From NCBI GenBank assembly GCA_021292165.1, contig CM037877.1:79416524-79480523 (forward strand): DNA of 64,000 bases, in the 5' to 3' direction. The position numbers were made by a program, and so were the translations under genes. Below are positions 20,584 to 33,551 of the stretch, piece after piece (position 1 is the stretch's first letter; each line of letters opens with the position of its first letter). The notes beneath the pieces were generated by a model, which made no database searches, had not been told where the DNA came from, and was given only the letters and a program-made list of their open reading frames with translations. The stretch is from Shinisaurus crocodilurus. Lineage: Eukaryota > Chordata > Lepidosauria > Squamata > Shinisauridae.

Positions 20584-21889
20584 GCTGGCAGAAGGAGGCA
20601 GCTTGCAGAGGGTATGACTCTCACCTTCAAAGGGCTACCATGCCCTTATTTTGTTGGGTAGGGAAATAAGACAGCAGATGCTATGATGAAAGAACTGCGA
20701 ATTTAACTTTCAATGAGAGGTTCCGAGCCCAGACAGAGAGAAGGAATACCCACATGAGGCAGACCCATTCCAGAACCAATCCTGGAAACCTTGCTGGACA
20801 GCCCAGCAAAAGAGAAGACAGACTCCGGGTGAAGCAAGACTTGGGGTAAAGCAACTTCATGTGCTCTTCCCATCTTCTGTTTGTGTTTCTTCTGGTTAAC
20901 TCCTTATTAAAGATAGAGGAACTATTCTGTAGCTGCCAGCTCTTCCTGATTCTGAAAACCCAGTAAGGACCTCACATGGTTCAGCCCCTACAGAGCAATA
21001 CAGAACTCACTTTTAAGACTCCTTTTTGCCCTATGGTCTGTGTCTTGGCTGCCCTATAACATAATGTCCCCCACACACACACACAAAATGGGATGTATTC
21101 AATGGCGTCAATCGGTTGTATTCTATCAGTGGAACAGACACTGCTGGTAGGAATGGATTCCCCATTACCACTGCATCCCCCCACCCCAAATCTGCTCCAA
21201 ACAGTTAGGGGAGCCTCTGGAGCAGACGTGGAGGTGAAGGGAAAAGGAGAGGAGGGAAATTCCTGAAGCATGAACATCTGTCCACTCATGTGACATTGAA
21301 GCAGAGCCCATAGTTGCACTGTATCTATTTCAAACACTTTTAGTAAATTCAATTATTAATTTAAAAACTTTCTGTTTAACAATACCTTGTAAATAGCCTA
21401 ACAGGATATTCATAGAGTGAGTTAGTTTGTATCCTCTACTTTTAACTAAGTAAAATCTGCTTACAATTTTTTCTTACAGTTGCACCAAATGATCCATTGA
21501 TCCTCTGTGGCAGTATTTTCAAGCCTTTTATAGGGAGGGAGGAGATTTAATTTCATCCAAGTACAAATAATATTGGGATGCAACCATCGTAATTTGAAAA
21601 TTTCACAAATTATCTTTCAAAGGGTGTCAAGCTTCTTACTACTTCAGACTGTCCAGATAATTTTCAATAGAATCCTTCTTAATTGTAAATATTGATACTG
21701 ATGGCTTTTATCATGGTTTAGCAATGTAGATCTGAAGGAAAAGGGGGAAGCTTATCACATGTATTACCCACGCCACGTGGAGTTTGGTAGTGCTGATGGA
21801 TGCTATTAAGAAACATCGGCACAGTTCAGACAATCATAAGCAATATAAGTTGAGATATAAATGAGCCCTTTTGCGGCATGAGTGATCAA
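20584..21889. other. Intron stretch, nothing recognised
   Basis: No element ends, exon or RNA gene seen. A short (AC)n run occurs at about 21071-21082. Confidence 0.4.
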
Positions 21890-22096
21890 ACCAGTGTGGC
21901 ATAGTGGTGAGAGTGCTGGACTGGGACTCGGGAGATCCGGGTTCTAGTCCCCGCTCGGCCATGAAACTCACTGGGTGACTTTGGGCCAATCACGGACTCT
22001 CAGCCTAGCCTACCTCACAGGAGGAGGTAGGATTATGTAAGCCGCCTTGGGTTCCTTGCAGGAAAAAAGGCAGGATATAAATCTAATAAATAAATA
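21890..22096 (+). mobile_element. Sauria SINE with internal deletion
   Basis: Good head (ccagtgtggcatagtggtgagagtgctggactgggactcggg) and box B GGTTCTAGTCCCC. The middle lacks the usual ttgttgtgaggataaaatgg segment: CTACCTCACAGG joins directly to AGGAGGTAGGATTATG. The tail is tgcaggaaaaaaggcaggatataaa then AATAAATAAATAA. Confidence 0.92.
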
Positions 22097-24826
22097 ACCA
22101 GGGAGCCTCTAATTAACCAGTTTCCCATTTTGTCCAAACCATGAAACAATGGTTATCAGCTTTGGAACAAACAAATGAGAATATTAAACCAATGTCAAGC
22201 TGTGGTTCACTATCCTGGCTTGTTCCAAAGCTGGAACCCAGTTCAGGTGAAACAAAGGGAGGAGCAAAGGTGTTGCATGTGTGAGCAAAACCCTCATTCA
22301 TATCTTGGCGGATTAAACTTATAAAGCTAAGATATGATTGTCTGACTGCAGCCATTGTGATGGAACAGCCACACATGGAGACTGTTGAAGTGAACATCTG
22401 TAGAATGTTTGTAATGTCAAGGAACTCTTAGATTGGCGTGAGTGACAAATCACCCAATGCCAAAGAGGCACAACTCTTCAAGTGCTAAGCGTTGACACAA
22501 GTTATAGCTGCATATCCATATGCATGGGAACGGAATATGAAGAGAGCCATTTTGTCAATTAAAAAAAGAAGTGCCCTGCTTTCTTGCACCTAAAGGTTTT
22601 GCAGCCCTGGCACTAGTTCTCTACCATTTCTTTCTTCTTCTTTTTTTCTTTTCTTTTTTTAAACTTTTGGTAGGAGACAGGGTGCTCAATTAAATCTTTA
22701 GATGTTAAAAGCATGATCAAGCCTGTCTGGTTGGAAATGTTTTAATGTCAGCAATGAGCGGCCAATAAATTTTTAATTCAAGCTAGAGCAGCTGAAAAAC
22801 AGGTTTCGTTGTCTAGTGCTCTCCCACATTCTGCCAACACATTAAGTGTGATAACTGATATTCAAACATGTAACCTTCTGTTCTATTCAAATGAGTTATC
22901 TTTAGATACATTGAAAAGCTTCTCTCTTTTTTTTTTTTTGCTGAGTACTTCATAATAGAATCCATATTTCATTTTGCTTTTGTTAAAGACAGACTACAGT
23001 AATCCCTCTAAAACAGTTGTTCTGGCATACACTCCTAAATTATGTAATTCACCAGGGTCAACTCAGCTGTTACAATCTCTTTCAAGGAAAGGGGGTATAA
23101 TGCATTATCATTATAGCTATACGATCTGTGCTGAGCTTTTCTTGGAACTATTCCTAACATTTTCATGCTGAAATTTATCTGTTGTTTTTTTTTAAATCAT
23201 CTGAAAGGTTTTTGAACACTATACATGTTCAAGCTCTTCATTTTAAATGGTTTAGAAATGAAATGGTATAAACAGAAGGAGGAAAAAATGCTTCTGTTCT
23301 CTAATCTAGCATTAAGTACCATTTTAAGGAACAACAGGCATGTTTCCAAACAAACTATTGCAGTGTACAAATTACCCAGCAGGGACGGAGATAACAATGT
23401 CTCTGGTGTGGGTTTAGATCTTTGCAAAAGCTAACATTTCATCAAGGTTGTCTAGGAAACCACATCCTTAGATATCTATCTTCAAATGTGAGCAGTATGT
23501 ATCCTAGTTTGGGATGCTTCTTGAGGCTACTAGGCTACAATGGCAATTTAAGGGTGATTACTGTTTACATGACAAGGCATAGAGCCCACCTTTTAATTAG
23601 TACCAGGAAACAAAGGCTTTGATCATGTGCTATGCTTTGGAAATTTTCTCCCTAAGGTTGCTCTTGATTGTGTGTCAAAGAAAACAACTACCTTGGGCTC
23701 CTGTCAAGATGACCCTGAGGGGAGTGTTTCTGGCATGAATGTAGCCAAAATGGAGGCACCCAGAGGAAAAAAATCTGGGGGGGGACTCCTAAGGGTGGGG
23801 GGGGGCAAACCAGCCCAATGAGGTGGGTATGTTCAGTGGCCATGGAATGCTGATTTTATATTGGGAAGAAAGAACAGAAAACTGAGTGGGAGCAGGGATG
23901 GAATGGAGTATTGTGGAGGAGGATGTGGCTGGCTGATACAATGAACAAGAGCACTCCATACGGCAATATTTTTGTTGCAGATCCCACTTGTTCTAACCTA
24001 AGGTTGGTTAGATACCGTAATTGTGGTCATGGTGGAAGTAGAAAGTATTTATAATTGTCTGCCATGTTTATTTTTAAAATGTCTACGCTGCCTTTCTCTC
24101 ATAAAGCACCCAAGAAAGCTGTGAAAAAAATAGTTCTTGAGCAATAGGCAGGTGACACTTATATTTAAAGTTTGTGGATGAAAATAAGGGGAAGCTAGAC
24201 ATATAAGAAACAGACAGACACATTCACAAATGGCTGGTTGATCAAGAAGCAAGAAAGCTAGACTTAAGATCTAACAGTAGATATCTTCTGTCCCTATGCT
24301 GTGCAGGCAGCAACCCTCAACCTTTTCATCTGCATTAAAAAAAAAAAAAGCCTTTACACTCATAAAACGTGTTTTTAAAAAGTAGCCATTTGGAACCAAC
24401 ATCCATTCAATGCTTTCATAAAGAACATACTATCCACTGAGACTAGGTCAAGCTACCAGCCAAAGCTCTTTTGTCCTATAATTTTGCAAACTGGTTTCAC
24501 TGCTTTAGAGACTTAACTTAAGGCACAAACCTATGGCCCCCAACCTTGCTGGGGGGCTATAGGAGAAGTCAGACTCCCCGCTGTTACTTCAGAAATCCCT
24601 TCTGAGGTCACCGTGGGGGGAGTCCAAGTGCAGAGCACCCCCCCCGTTCTTTCCACGCTGGCTGGGAACCGAAGCTGGAAGACAGACTTCTGTTCCAGTA
24701 TGGGGGGGGGGGTTCCGGGGGCAGGGAGGGGAGAAGCAAGGCACTGCCGGCTTCCGAGGAATCCAGGCAGTGCCTCAGCCTTCCCTCCTCATGAGGAGAG
24801 GAAAAACATTTATATGGCCGAAATCA
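22097..24826. other. Intron stretch, nothing firmly recognised
   Basis: AT-rich, low in recognisable repeats, with homopolymer runs (T at about 22927-22940, A at about 24337-24350, G at about 23777-23806 and 24702-24715). No exon seen on either strand. Confidence 0.4.
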
Positions 24827-24989
24827 TCTAGGGAGGTGGTGGGCTCTCCCACTCTGAAGGCATTCAAGGTGCAGCTGGACGGCCATCAGGTCAGGGATGC
24901 TTTGACCTGGATTCCTGCATTGAGCGGGGGGCTGGACTCGATGGCCTTGTACGCCCCTTCCAACTCTACTTTTCTATGATTCTATGATC
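24827..24989 (+). mobile_element. CR1 LINE 3' end
   Basis: Reads 'gggaggtggtgggctctcccactctgaaggcattcaaggtgcagctggacggccatc...ggattcctgcattgagc', ending CCAACTCTACTTTTCTATGATTCTATGA with the CR1 terminal ATTCTATG repeat. 5'-truncated. It shares its last about 80 bp with the 5S-derived SINEs at 6974-7090 and 11247-11395. Confidence 0.85.
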
Positions 24990-25059
24990 AGCCATCTAAA
25001 TCTTTTTGAGGATGATGGGAGCGCAGCGGCAATCCTATCCACCGCTTTCCTCCCACCCT

Positions 25060-25517
25060 CAATTGGTCCACCCTAAACGGCTTGGGGCCAGGGTATCTGA
25101 AGGATCATCTCCTCCCATATGTACCTGCCCAGACACTAAGATCTGCAACAGCGGTCCTTCTCCAAGAGCCCCTGCCAAAGGAAGTGAGGCAGGTGGCTAC
25201 CAGGAGGAGGGCCTTTTCTGCTGTGGCACCCCGGTTATGGAATGAGCTCCCCAAAGAGGTTCGCCTGGCGCCTACTTTGTATTCTTTCCGGTGCCAGGTG
25301 AAGACCTTTCTCTTCTCCCAGGCATTTTAATCATCTTAATCATTTTAATCTTGTAATTGTTTTTAATTCCATTATTGTAACTGCTGCTGCTAGCTCTGCT
25401 GTTTGTTTTTAATCTGTGGTTTTAAATTTATATTTATATTGTATTTTATGATTTTAACTGTTGTAAACCGCCCAGAGAGCTTCGGCTATTGGGCAGTATA
25501 AAAATGTATAAAATAAA
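25060..25517 (+). pseudogene. L2-type LINE 3' end with ORF2 C-terminus
   Basis: The plus strand encodes YLKDHLLPYVPAQ followed by ATRRRAFSAVAPRLWNELPK and APTLYSFRCQVKTFLFSQAF before a stop. This is the characteristic C-terminal tail of L2-clade ORF2. The 3' UTR ends GTAAACCGCCCAGAGAGCTT then a TATAAAAATGTATAAAATAA tail. 5'-truncated; only about 80 codons remain, intact over that part. Confidence 0.85.
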
Positions 25518-25566
25518 CCGGTTTCGGAGGGTTATGGGCAGCCGCATAGGATGGGGCTGCCCGGTA

Positions 25567-25661
25567 ACAATCCAATGCATGTTTAGACAGAACAAAGTCC
25601 CACACGCTGACTGGGGAGTAGGACTTTTTTTCTGTCTAAACATGCATAGGATTGCACCCTT
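25567..25661. mobile_element. Palindromic MITE, 'TGCATGTTTAGACAG' family
   Basis: Inverted arms: CCAATGCATGTTTAGACAGA at the left and TCTGTCTAAACATGCATAGG at the right, around gtccc...aggac. The same family recurs at 29564-29681. No clear target duplication. Confidence 0.7.
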
Positions 25662-28086
25662 AGGCAGGCAAGTTTACACACCTTCTTCTATACCTTCCTG
25701 TGACCTCTCTGCTGTTTAACACCCTTAAATCTCAGGGGATGGTCCACTTGTGTCGTGAATGTGTATCTATATGTGTTCAGCGTGCCCTTTTTCTCTGTAG
25801 CACAATCTTCCCTGTTTGAAATCAACTAGGTTTACTGATTTTCCCAGTAGACTACTGTTCCGAGCTTTGCCTGTAGGTCCCTGGAGGAAACTCGGCAAAT
25901 TCTACAGGGGTTTTGTACTAGTCCGCTCCGACTTCGTGAAGTGCAGGAGGATGGGAGGGCCAAGGAAGAGGAGGAATTAAAATGCCCCCCTCCTTTAGAA
26001 AGACTAAATGAAATCGTCTTGCGGGAGGATGGCAGCCGCTTCCCCATGCTCAGTCATTCGCAGTCACACTATGCTGTCCAGTAACTGGCATTGATAATTC
26101 CTCATGAATAAAAATGCCAGCATTATCATCCACAGCTATGTTGTTGACATGCTTTTTTGCTATTTCACTAAAAATACCATTAATTTTCTGGCTTCACAAC
26201 AGCTGAGCTACTCCCTATTTGAATATACAAAAGAGCATTTTGTTTAAACCAAATTAAAAGCGTTCCAGTAAATGACTTCAATTTTGCTGGCTATACCATT
26301 CCAGTGGATACCAGTCTAATCCTGCAACCACCCTCCCACCCTAAACCCCTATTCACTCCTATCCTCCATCTCCTCCCCAATTCCCAGCCCCCACTCTTTT
26401 TTTTATGCTTAACCCTTTCATGTCAGGAACCAGATTCAACCAGACCCGCAGATTCAACAGTCACAGCAGAAACTCCATCCGAGTAAAACAAACACCCAGT
26501 GCGAAAGAGCGAAGAAGTGGAAGAAGCCTGGCTTCTTTGCTTTATTAACACCTTTGTTTGCAAACAGCAATTGAAATTGGGGTGGGGGAGGGAGGAGAGG
26601 GAACACAAACATTCTAGGGACCTTCAAGGCACTTTCCCATCCAGATTAAGTGCCGACAGCCCTCATTCCAGTCAGCCTGTAAAACCACCATGTCTGCCAA
26701 GCCCTTCTGGCACCTCACCACTTTATTTGTTCCCATTTGTATCTAATGCTTTTGTCAACAGTTCAACACAAGGCAAAGCAAACAACCTACTACAAACACT
26801 GGGGGTAACAGCAACGAGCAGCGAATCCTTCACAATTATCCAACCCCAGCTGCTCAAGGCCTGTCCAGGCCGCTTTCATTTACAACAATGTCAACAAAAG
26901 GCTGAAACCCAATAACTAGGGGTGGGTCAATACTACCACTGTAAAACCCTCTGGAGGAGGAAATGCTCTTCTCCCGCTTTACTGCTTCAGCAAACATGCA
27001 GAATAATTCAGCCAGATAGACGAGGGCTTGTCTAATCATTTGTCGTGCATGAATTATTCAAGGCTCGTCACATAAACTGCTTAAAGGACGGCTCCTCAAA
27101 TATTCCAGAGGAAGTACCAGCTGTCCAATTTGTTAAACGGAAGGCGCATTAGGCAAATCCTGACACAGAGGACAGAAGGAAACTTGGGCCCTTATTTATT
27201 TATTTTTAAATAAACAACCCAATGCCACAGCTTTCAATTGATTGATTCCATCACCCCCCAAGGCTTCTGGCTCAATTACAACAGAGGGGGGTTCTGATAT
27301 GTGCAACTGTGATAAATAACTGTCACGGCTGCTCATAATTCTGAGGTTATAGTTGCACATCATAGTTTGATGAGAAAACACATGGTAAGGTTCTCTCATA
27401 CATGTCAACACTCAAAGGGCAGAGGGCTAGCAAGAGCCATTGTGGTGAAGTGATACTGGATGAAGTGTTGAGGGAGTGGGTGTAGCATACTCAGGTTTAA
27501 ACCTTCTCTCCACCAGGAAGCTTGCAGGGTGGCCTATCAGCATGAATATAAGGCAAGAATAAAATTGGATTAGGACACAGTAGAAAGGAATCCAAAAACA
27601 ACAGAATTGGCAGTGTATGTATTTAACCATTGACCCTACAAGTGTTCACATAGTGTTCACATGCTGGTAGAAAAGAGATGAATACCAATAGCCATTTACT
27701 AAACAGTGTCCTAGCATAGCAGCATATATCCTACTTGAGAGGATACAGGGGAGGAACTTTGTGCACCACCCTGTACTCCCCTCTGGAGGGAGGGAGAGAT
27801 AAAAATTAAACAAATAAATACATGTATGGGAAGCCAGTCATCTGTAACATCCCACCAAGTGATAAGGAGAACATTTACCAAGCATTCATGCCCACCCAGA
27901 AAACAAAAGTAGCAAAATTATCTTTACCATTCAGAAGGTTGTTACAGATTATGGATTTCCTGTGTGGTCGCATGGACACCATGAAAAGCAACCACTGTTC
28001 ACATAACAATGTGAAAAGTTACTAATCAGCTATTCACTCCGAAGTTTTCACATCCTGAAGAATTATTATTATTACTATTGTTGTTG
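25662..28086. other. Intron stretch, apparently unique
   Basis: No recognisable repeat or exon. The AT-rich block 26090-26290 has the look of old non-repetitive sequence. Short open frames are unrelated to known proteins. Confidence 0.4.
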
Positions 28087-28444
28087 ACATCAAAAACTGG
28101 GAAGCTCTGGCCCATGAATGATCTAACTGGAGGTTGGCCTTTCACAAAGGCTCTATGGACTTTGAAGAAGCCCGAGTGCAAGGTGAAAGGGAGAAATGTG
28201 CTAAGCGAAAAGCACGTCAAATGAATCCTTTACAGGACCATCTTCCATCTGGTAGCCTGTGTCCTCACTGTGGGAAGCTGTGTGGATCTAGAATTGGCCT
28301 CCACAGTCACTTACGGACCCATCGCTAGAGTCTACACAATTTTCTTTAGAATTTTCCTCCTTTTAAAATCTCCTTTTTGTAAAAAAAAAATATATATCCT
28401 GGAAGACAATCTTACTCGGTCACAAGTGACCGCCTGACTGACTG
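28087..28444 (+). pseudogene. RTE-like LINE, 3'-terminal fragment
   Basis: Heavily 5'-truncated copy of the element at 4861-6973, in plus orientation. The frame still reads MAFHKGSMDFEEARVQGERE and ends with the intact zinc finger CPHCGKLCGSRIGLHSHLRT before the stop. The 3' UTR (TCCTGGAAGACAATCTTACT) follows, with a CTGACTGACTG terminus. A Sauria SINE in opposite orientation abuts its 3' end. Confidence 0.88.
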
Positions 28445-28668
28445 TTGTTGTTGCATTTATACCCCATCTTTTTTCCTCTTGTAAGGAACCCAAGGTGACT
28501 TACAGGTCCTCCTTCTCTCCATTTTGTGCTCACTGACAACCCTATGAGGTAGGTTAGGGTGAGAGTTAGTGACTGGCCCAAAGTCACCCAATGAGCTTCA
28601 TCGCTGAGTAGGGACTAGAACCTGGATCTCCCGAGTCCCAGTCCAATGCTCCAACCACTACACCTCCC
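28445..28668 (-). mobile_element. Sauria SINE abutting the RTE 3' end
   Basis: Minus-strand copy. Head at about 28668 (ggtgtagtggttggagcattggactggg), box B GGTTCTAGTCCC, middle gggccagtcactaactctca, and an end reading gttccttacaagaggaaaaaagatggggtataaatgc. The tail is converted to CAACAACAA, and the RTE copy ends immediately beyond it. Confidence 0.9.
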
Positions 28669-29563
28669 TCCCCATTAATGGCCTTTCAAAACTATTTTAA
28701 CTCCACAACAGTAGAAGAGCAACTCTAAAGATTAAAAATTGGGACTAAAAATCTAAGCACGTTTCTAATGAATGTAGAAAAACACAGGGAATGTGGGCTT
28801 ATTTGTTGGCCATCTACCAACTTATTGCATAATCTTTGACACATCACCATGACTGCCTCTCTTCTCTTCCTGATAGGAAATGGATACAAGTTTAATCCTT
28901 AATCACTATAATGAAGGCATATTAATGCAATACCTCTATTTTGCATAAGCATTTTATTAAGAGGGAAAAATAGTAACCGTGTATTACGATTAGCATTGCA
29001 GCATAGTTTGATGTTGGGCAGCATAGTCTGGGCGTGAACACAGGACTAAACATGCATTTTAATAGTTCATGTCATAAAATGTACAATAGAACTCCAACAC
29101 AGAAGGCTTGGCAATGGCAACAAAGGATAATTGGAATTATGGATGTATGCCATTTGTTTTAGTCTTATAGCCTTAACATGCTAATTTTACCGACCTTATC
29201 CCAGTAAAACAATAACACATTTCAGCAATTGCTGTATTGGCTATGTACTTCCTATTCCCATGCAAAAAAACAAACAAAAAAGTAACAATCATTTATTTCA
29301 ATGGCTCTACTCTACGGGTAAATATCAATCCAACCCATAATCTATATGTTATTTTGGGGTGCCATTTCCCTTAAAAAATCATGCTGAATAACAAGGGGGT
29401 AGAAATGATGCCTCATCTCAGAACAGACCCTGCTTTATACAGGCAGGCCAGCCTCCAGCTGATTGACTATCCCAGCAGCAGACTAGTGTACTTGCAGTAA
29501 CTACAGTCCAGCTTTGGAGAGAGTCATGCCTCGTATGTTGCAGCAGTCTTAACAAAGAGTTTC

Positions 29564-29681
29564 AGGGTGCAATCCTATGCATGTTTAGACAAAAAGGAAT
29601 AGTCCCACAACTCCCAGCATGCCACAGGCAAAGTTGTAGGACTTCCCCCCCCTGTCTAAACATGCATAAGATTGCACTCTT
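29564..29681. mobile_element. Palindromic MITE, 'TGCATGTTTAGACAG' family
   Basis: AGGGTGCAATCCTATGCATG at the left and CATGCATAAGATTGCACTCT at the right are inverted. The centre reads agtcccacaactcccagcatgcc...aagttgtaggact, also inverted. Better preserved than the copy at 25567-25661. Confidence 0.75.
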
Positions 29682-30401
29682 AGTCAATTAATTGATTACA
29701 TTTGCATGTGAATGAAAACAAGAGCTGTGAAGCAAAAGACACACCATCCTTCTTTTCTTTCTGTCTTTTTTTTAGATAGTGCACGTGTTTGTTATAGTAG
29801 CCATCTTGGAATTGGCATTACTCCTTCTCTTCCCCATAGGAGATAATTCCTATTTTAAGACTGTGCTTGCCATCTACAGCACTTATATTTCAAATAATAC
29901 ATTAAAGAATCTGCTGCTGAATGAGTGGGAACAGCTTTTAATCCAACTGACTGATAACATGCTGCATTCCTATTTCAATGTATTTTTTTGTTTGTCTGTT
30001 TTCCATTACTTTCAATACTTTTGCGCGTATTGAAGGTTCCACAAGAGGCCTTAAAATAAAAAGAAATGAAGTAGTAAAAAAGTGTGGAGTAGATGATGAC
30101 CTATATTAACCTTCCCAATCCATGCTTCACTAAAGCTATAATTACAAAGCTAACCATTGGTTGCTAGGGCTACATGTATGGATTTCGCAAGAGTTTGAAG
30201 TGGTCAGTCACTTCAATGGGGGAGTTTAGGGTGTTGGGCCTGAACCAGATCTCAAAACAGGTTTGGAACTTCAGAGCTACCAAACTCCATTTTCCCGATT
30301 CCCCCAACTCATCTGGAGGCTATTTTTATAGCTGCATAAGTGCACTCATGTGCATTCAAATCAAATCCCAGACACGGTGGCAGACAAGAAGAGTTAGCAG
30401 G

Positions 30402-30403
<2 letters not shown>

Positions 30404-30469
<66 letters not shown>
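30404..30469. repeat. Compound (TG)n(AG)n microsatellite
   Basis: About 16 TG units pass directly into about 17 AG units. Confidence 0.95.
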
Positions 30470-30472
<3 letters not shown>

Positions 30473-32094
30473 ATACATGAAAGAACAGGTGGCTTATATT
30501 TGGGTGCTGAAATAACCAAGCAGAATTATTAGAGATTCAAAAGACAAATATAACTGTTGACATAGTTTAGTGACTATATTTATTTCAACAATTTAATCCC
30601 TAACCCTAAGGCAAATCGCCTGGGTTCAACAGGGTACCCTGAGGAAATGTGGCAGCAGCTACTACAAAATCATGAAAGAGGGGTATCTCACAGTATCTGC
30701 CAATTGACATGCAAATCCTGGCTTACATTCCTCAATATTTTCACATGGCCAAAATCTGTTTAGGGACTGATCAACAACAGGTAGCTCCAGGGCAGATTTA
30801 ACATCTTGTGTATGTTGTAAATATTTAGTGAGATGGTGATTAAGTGTTTAAAGGGTACAGTATTCTGCAAGATCCGGGAACAAATGTCACCATTTACCAG
30901 TAAGCCAATAGCCATCTCACTGCTGCTTGCAGGAGAGATCTGACTGATTTTAGCAACATGGAAGTACTTTTAAGAGTCACTCCATGGTGGTTAAATTTTT
31001 TGAAGAGAAGTATACAGTGTAGCTTATATCCCATGCTTCAGAAAGCAGGTTTCAATAGAAAATTATGGATTTTCATTTTCTATTGGCCCTCTACATATGC
31101 TACCAAGAACCTATTATATCTATAATGGCATATCTAAAGGTATACTGAGACAATATATGGAATAGCTACCTCCTTTCACATTTTTAGTGAACAGTAAAAA
31201 GTCAAAACCTTGATGGGAGGCTATCTGGGAGCCAAGATATAAATGTCATAAATATAGATTCATTTTCCTTTTCGCAAAATTATTATGAATGGGCATGTTT
31301 AAATTGTTCAGCTATCTAGGAATTCTTGCACCTTGAGGCACAAAATCTGGTAATTAATTCTCTCATTAAATACATTCTATGGGTTGTTTAAAGGTAGAAC
31401 CTTTTGCATAACAAGTGAGGGAGAAGACATTTACACAGACTAAAATATAGTAAGTAAAAGAATTATGCTGACTGATGATTTCAGGTAATATAACGCTGGT
31501 ATTGGATAGTTTACCAAGGCTGAAGTATGGTATTTAACAGACTCCTTAAAACCACAAAGAAGGAAAAATATACATAATTTTCATATAAGCTAAGAGGTAA
31601 GTTTTTTCCCTAAAATATTGCACTCAAGATAATCCCACAGCACTACGTTTCTACTTCAGTTTAATTTCAATGTCCTGTTCACTTAAGCTAAGAAATCATA
31701 AACCAAAGAAAGTCACTATGTCACATAATTATTTAGATTTCATTAAAAAGCATGTGGATGAAGTCACTGTGCTTTGCCTTATAGGAGGGTGGGCAACTTC
31801 TGGGGGTGAGGGGCTGCACTGTCGTTCCCAGAACCCACCCAGGCCAAACCCCCACTTAAGTTGCTGCCAAATTTGCCTTGGCGGCAGTGACAAAAAGCGG
31901 CAATTTTACAAGCAGACAAGGTGTGCGCCTTGTTTGCAAGCAGAATCGTGCTCCCAGAAGTCTTTAGCAGAGTGGACTCCAAGGGTGCCTCAAGGCATCA
32001 CATTGACATTGACAATAAACTAGGGTAGATCACCACATTATGCCAAATACTTATTCAGGATAGTCACTTAACTACCATTTAGTTCTAAAACTGA

Positions 32095-32690
32095 GTATTT
32101 ATTTTATTTAATCAATTTATAGACTGCTTACCATATCTAAAAAAACCTCTCAATGTGGTTTACAATACAAGATCAAAAATCCAAAACAGATATACAAAAC
32201 ATGATAGCATATATAACTGATGGGGATTTAAAACAATTAAAATTGGAAAACTCTGAACACAACAATACACAAACTGGGCAGCACCAACAGTCAGGGAAGG
32301 TTTGGGTGAAGAGATAGGTCTTTAACAGGCACCTAAAGTACATCATGGTTGGCACTTCCTGAATACCAGGTGGGAAGGCATTCCACAATGTGGGTGCCAC
32401 CATAAAGGCTCGCTTCAGGGTTGCTGCCAGATGGCAAACTGCAGGTTGTAGAACTAGCAAGGCCTCCTCTGATGATCTTAGCGATCACATAGGTCTATAT
32501 TGGGGAAGGCGGTCTGCCAGGTAACCTGATCCCAAGTTGTTCAGGGCTTTATATGCCAGCAACAAGACCTTAAACTTGTCTTGGTAGCTAACAGAGAGCA
32601 AATACAGTTGCTTCAACAGCGGTGTAATATGTGCATGGCTAGGTATACCACTCAGCATCCTGGCTGCTGTATTCAGCATTTGGTGGGTGG
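32095..32690 (-). pseudogene. L2-type LINE 3' part, minus strand
   Basis: Minus-strand frames read HITPLLKQLYLLSVSYQDKF, KVLLLAYKALNNLGSGYLAD, then after a shift RAFMVAPTLWNAFPPGIQEV and FRCLLKTYLFTQTF, in the order and spacing of the L2 ORF2 C-terminus. The 3' UTR and ATAAAT-like tail follow at about 32095-32165. Frames are broken. Confidence 0.85.
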
Positions 32691-32696
32691 CAACCA

Positions 32697-32843
32697 GTGA
32701 AAGAGCCTTCTTGATTATGACTTCCTGCTTGTGGAATGTTCTCTGCAGCTGGTGACCACTCACATGCCCTTTTTGGTGCCAGGAGGAGACCCTTTTTATT
32801 TTCCCAAGCTTTTTAAAATAAAAGCATCACCAAACTCAGCTGA

Positions 32844-32891
<48 letters not shown>

Positions 32892-33029
32892 TGTGTCTGT
32901 TTTAATGTGTTGTTTTAGCTATACTACTGATCTTGATTTTTTTTTCTTTTATTGTATTTTGTTTATGGTCTCTTAGCAGCCCTAATAGGGAGGAACATAA
33001 TTTTTTAAATAGCTCAATAAAATAATAGA
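32697..33029 (+). mobile_element. L2-type LINE 3' end, plus strand, with (GT)n in its UTR
   Basis: Immediately head-to-head with the minus-strand copy. 'gagccttcttgattatgacttcctgcttgtggaatgt' and 'ggtgccaggaggagaccctttttatttt' are decayed versions of the L2 C-terminus (LWN..., FRxQVKTFLF). The 3' UTR contains a (GT)16 expansion at 32849-32880 followed by GA repeats, then ttgttttagctatac... and cagccctaatagggaggaac...aataaaataata. Confidence 0.65.
32849..32890. repeat. (GT)n(GA)n microsatellite
   Basis: Uninterrupted GT units followed by GA units, within the 3' part of an L2 copy. Confidence 0.95.
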
Positions 33030-33290
33030 TTTTGTTGGCAAAACTGGATGGTGCCCCATTGACCAACAGAGCCCCAGCCAGTTATTTATTTAAAACATTT
33101 ATATCCCACCTTTAAAATAAAAAAGAGCTCAAAAGAGCTTTTTTAAACAAACAATAAGGTTTGTTTAAACAAACCTTAACAAACAAAAAACACTAATTCC
33201 TAAAAGCAGTAGAATACAACCCCCCCACGCTCCAATCCTCCAGGAATAAAATACAATTCAGTGTAGCAAGTGAAAAACACAAATCACTAC

Positions 33291-33331
33291 AGGAGCTTAA
33301 AACCATTCATAGGAGCTTAAAACCATTCATG
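33291..33331. repeat. 20-bp tandem duplication
   Basis: AGGAGCTTAAAACCATTCAT occurs twice back to back without a mismatch. Confidence 0.9.
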
Positions 33332-33551
33332 ACCCTAAACAAGACGTACAAATCATGCATTTGATGCAATTATCTTGTGTGTCACTGTGGTTAAAACATG
33401 AAGTCAAAAAATGAGTGGAGTGGAGTTACATCAGAAATCGCAACTACACCAACTTGTGTTAGCTTATTCCTCCCACTGCACATAGTACAGTTTCATTCTA
33501 CATCACTGCGGCAGAGCTACTACCTTAGTTCAAAGGTGATTGCTAATGAAT

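Larger units (their letters stand above)
28669..32094. other. Intron stretch: one MITE, one compound microsatellite, otherwise unique
   Basis: Beyond the palindromic MITE (29564-29681) and the TG/AG microsatellite (30404-30469) I recognise nothing. The sequence 31780-32035 is GC-richer and may be an old DNA-transposon remnant, unproven. Confidence 0.4.
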
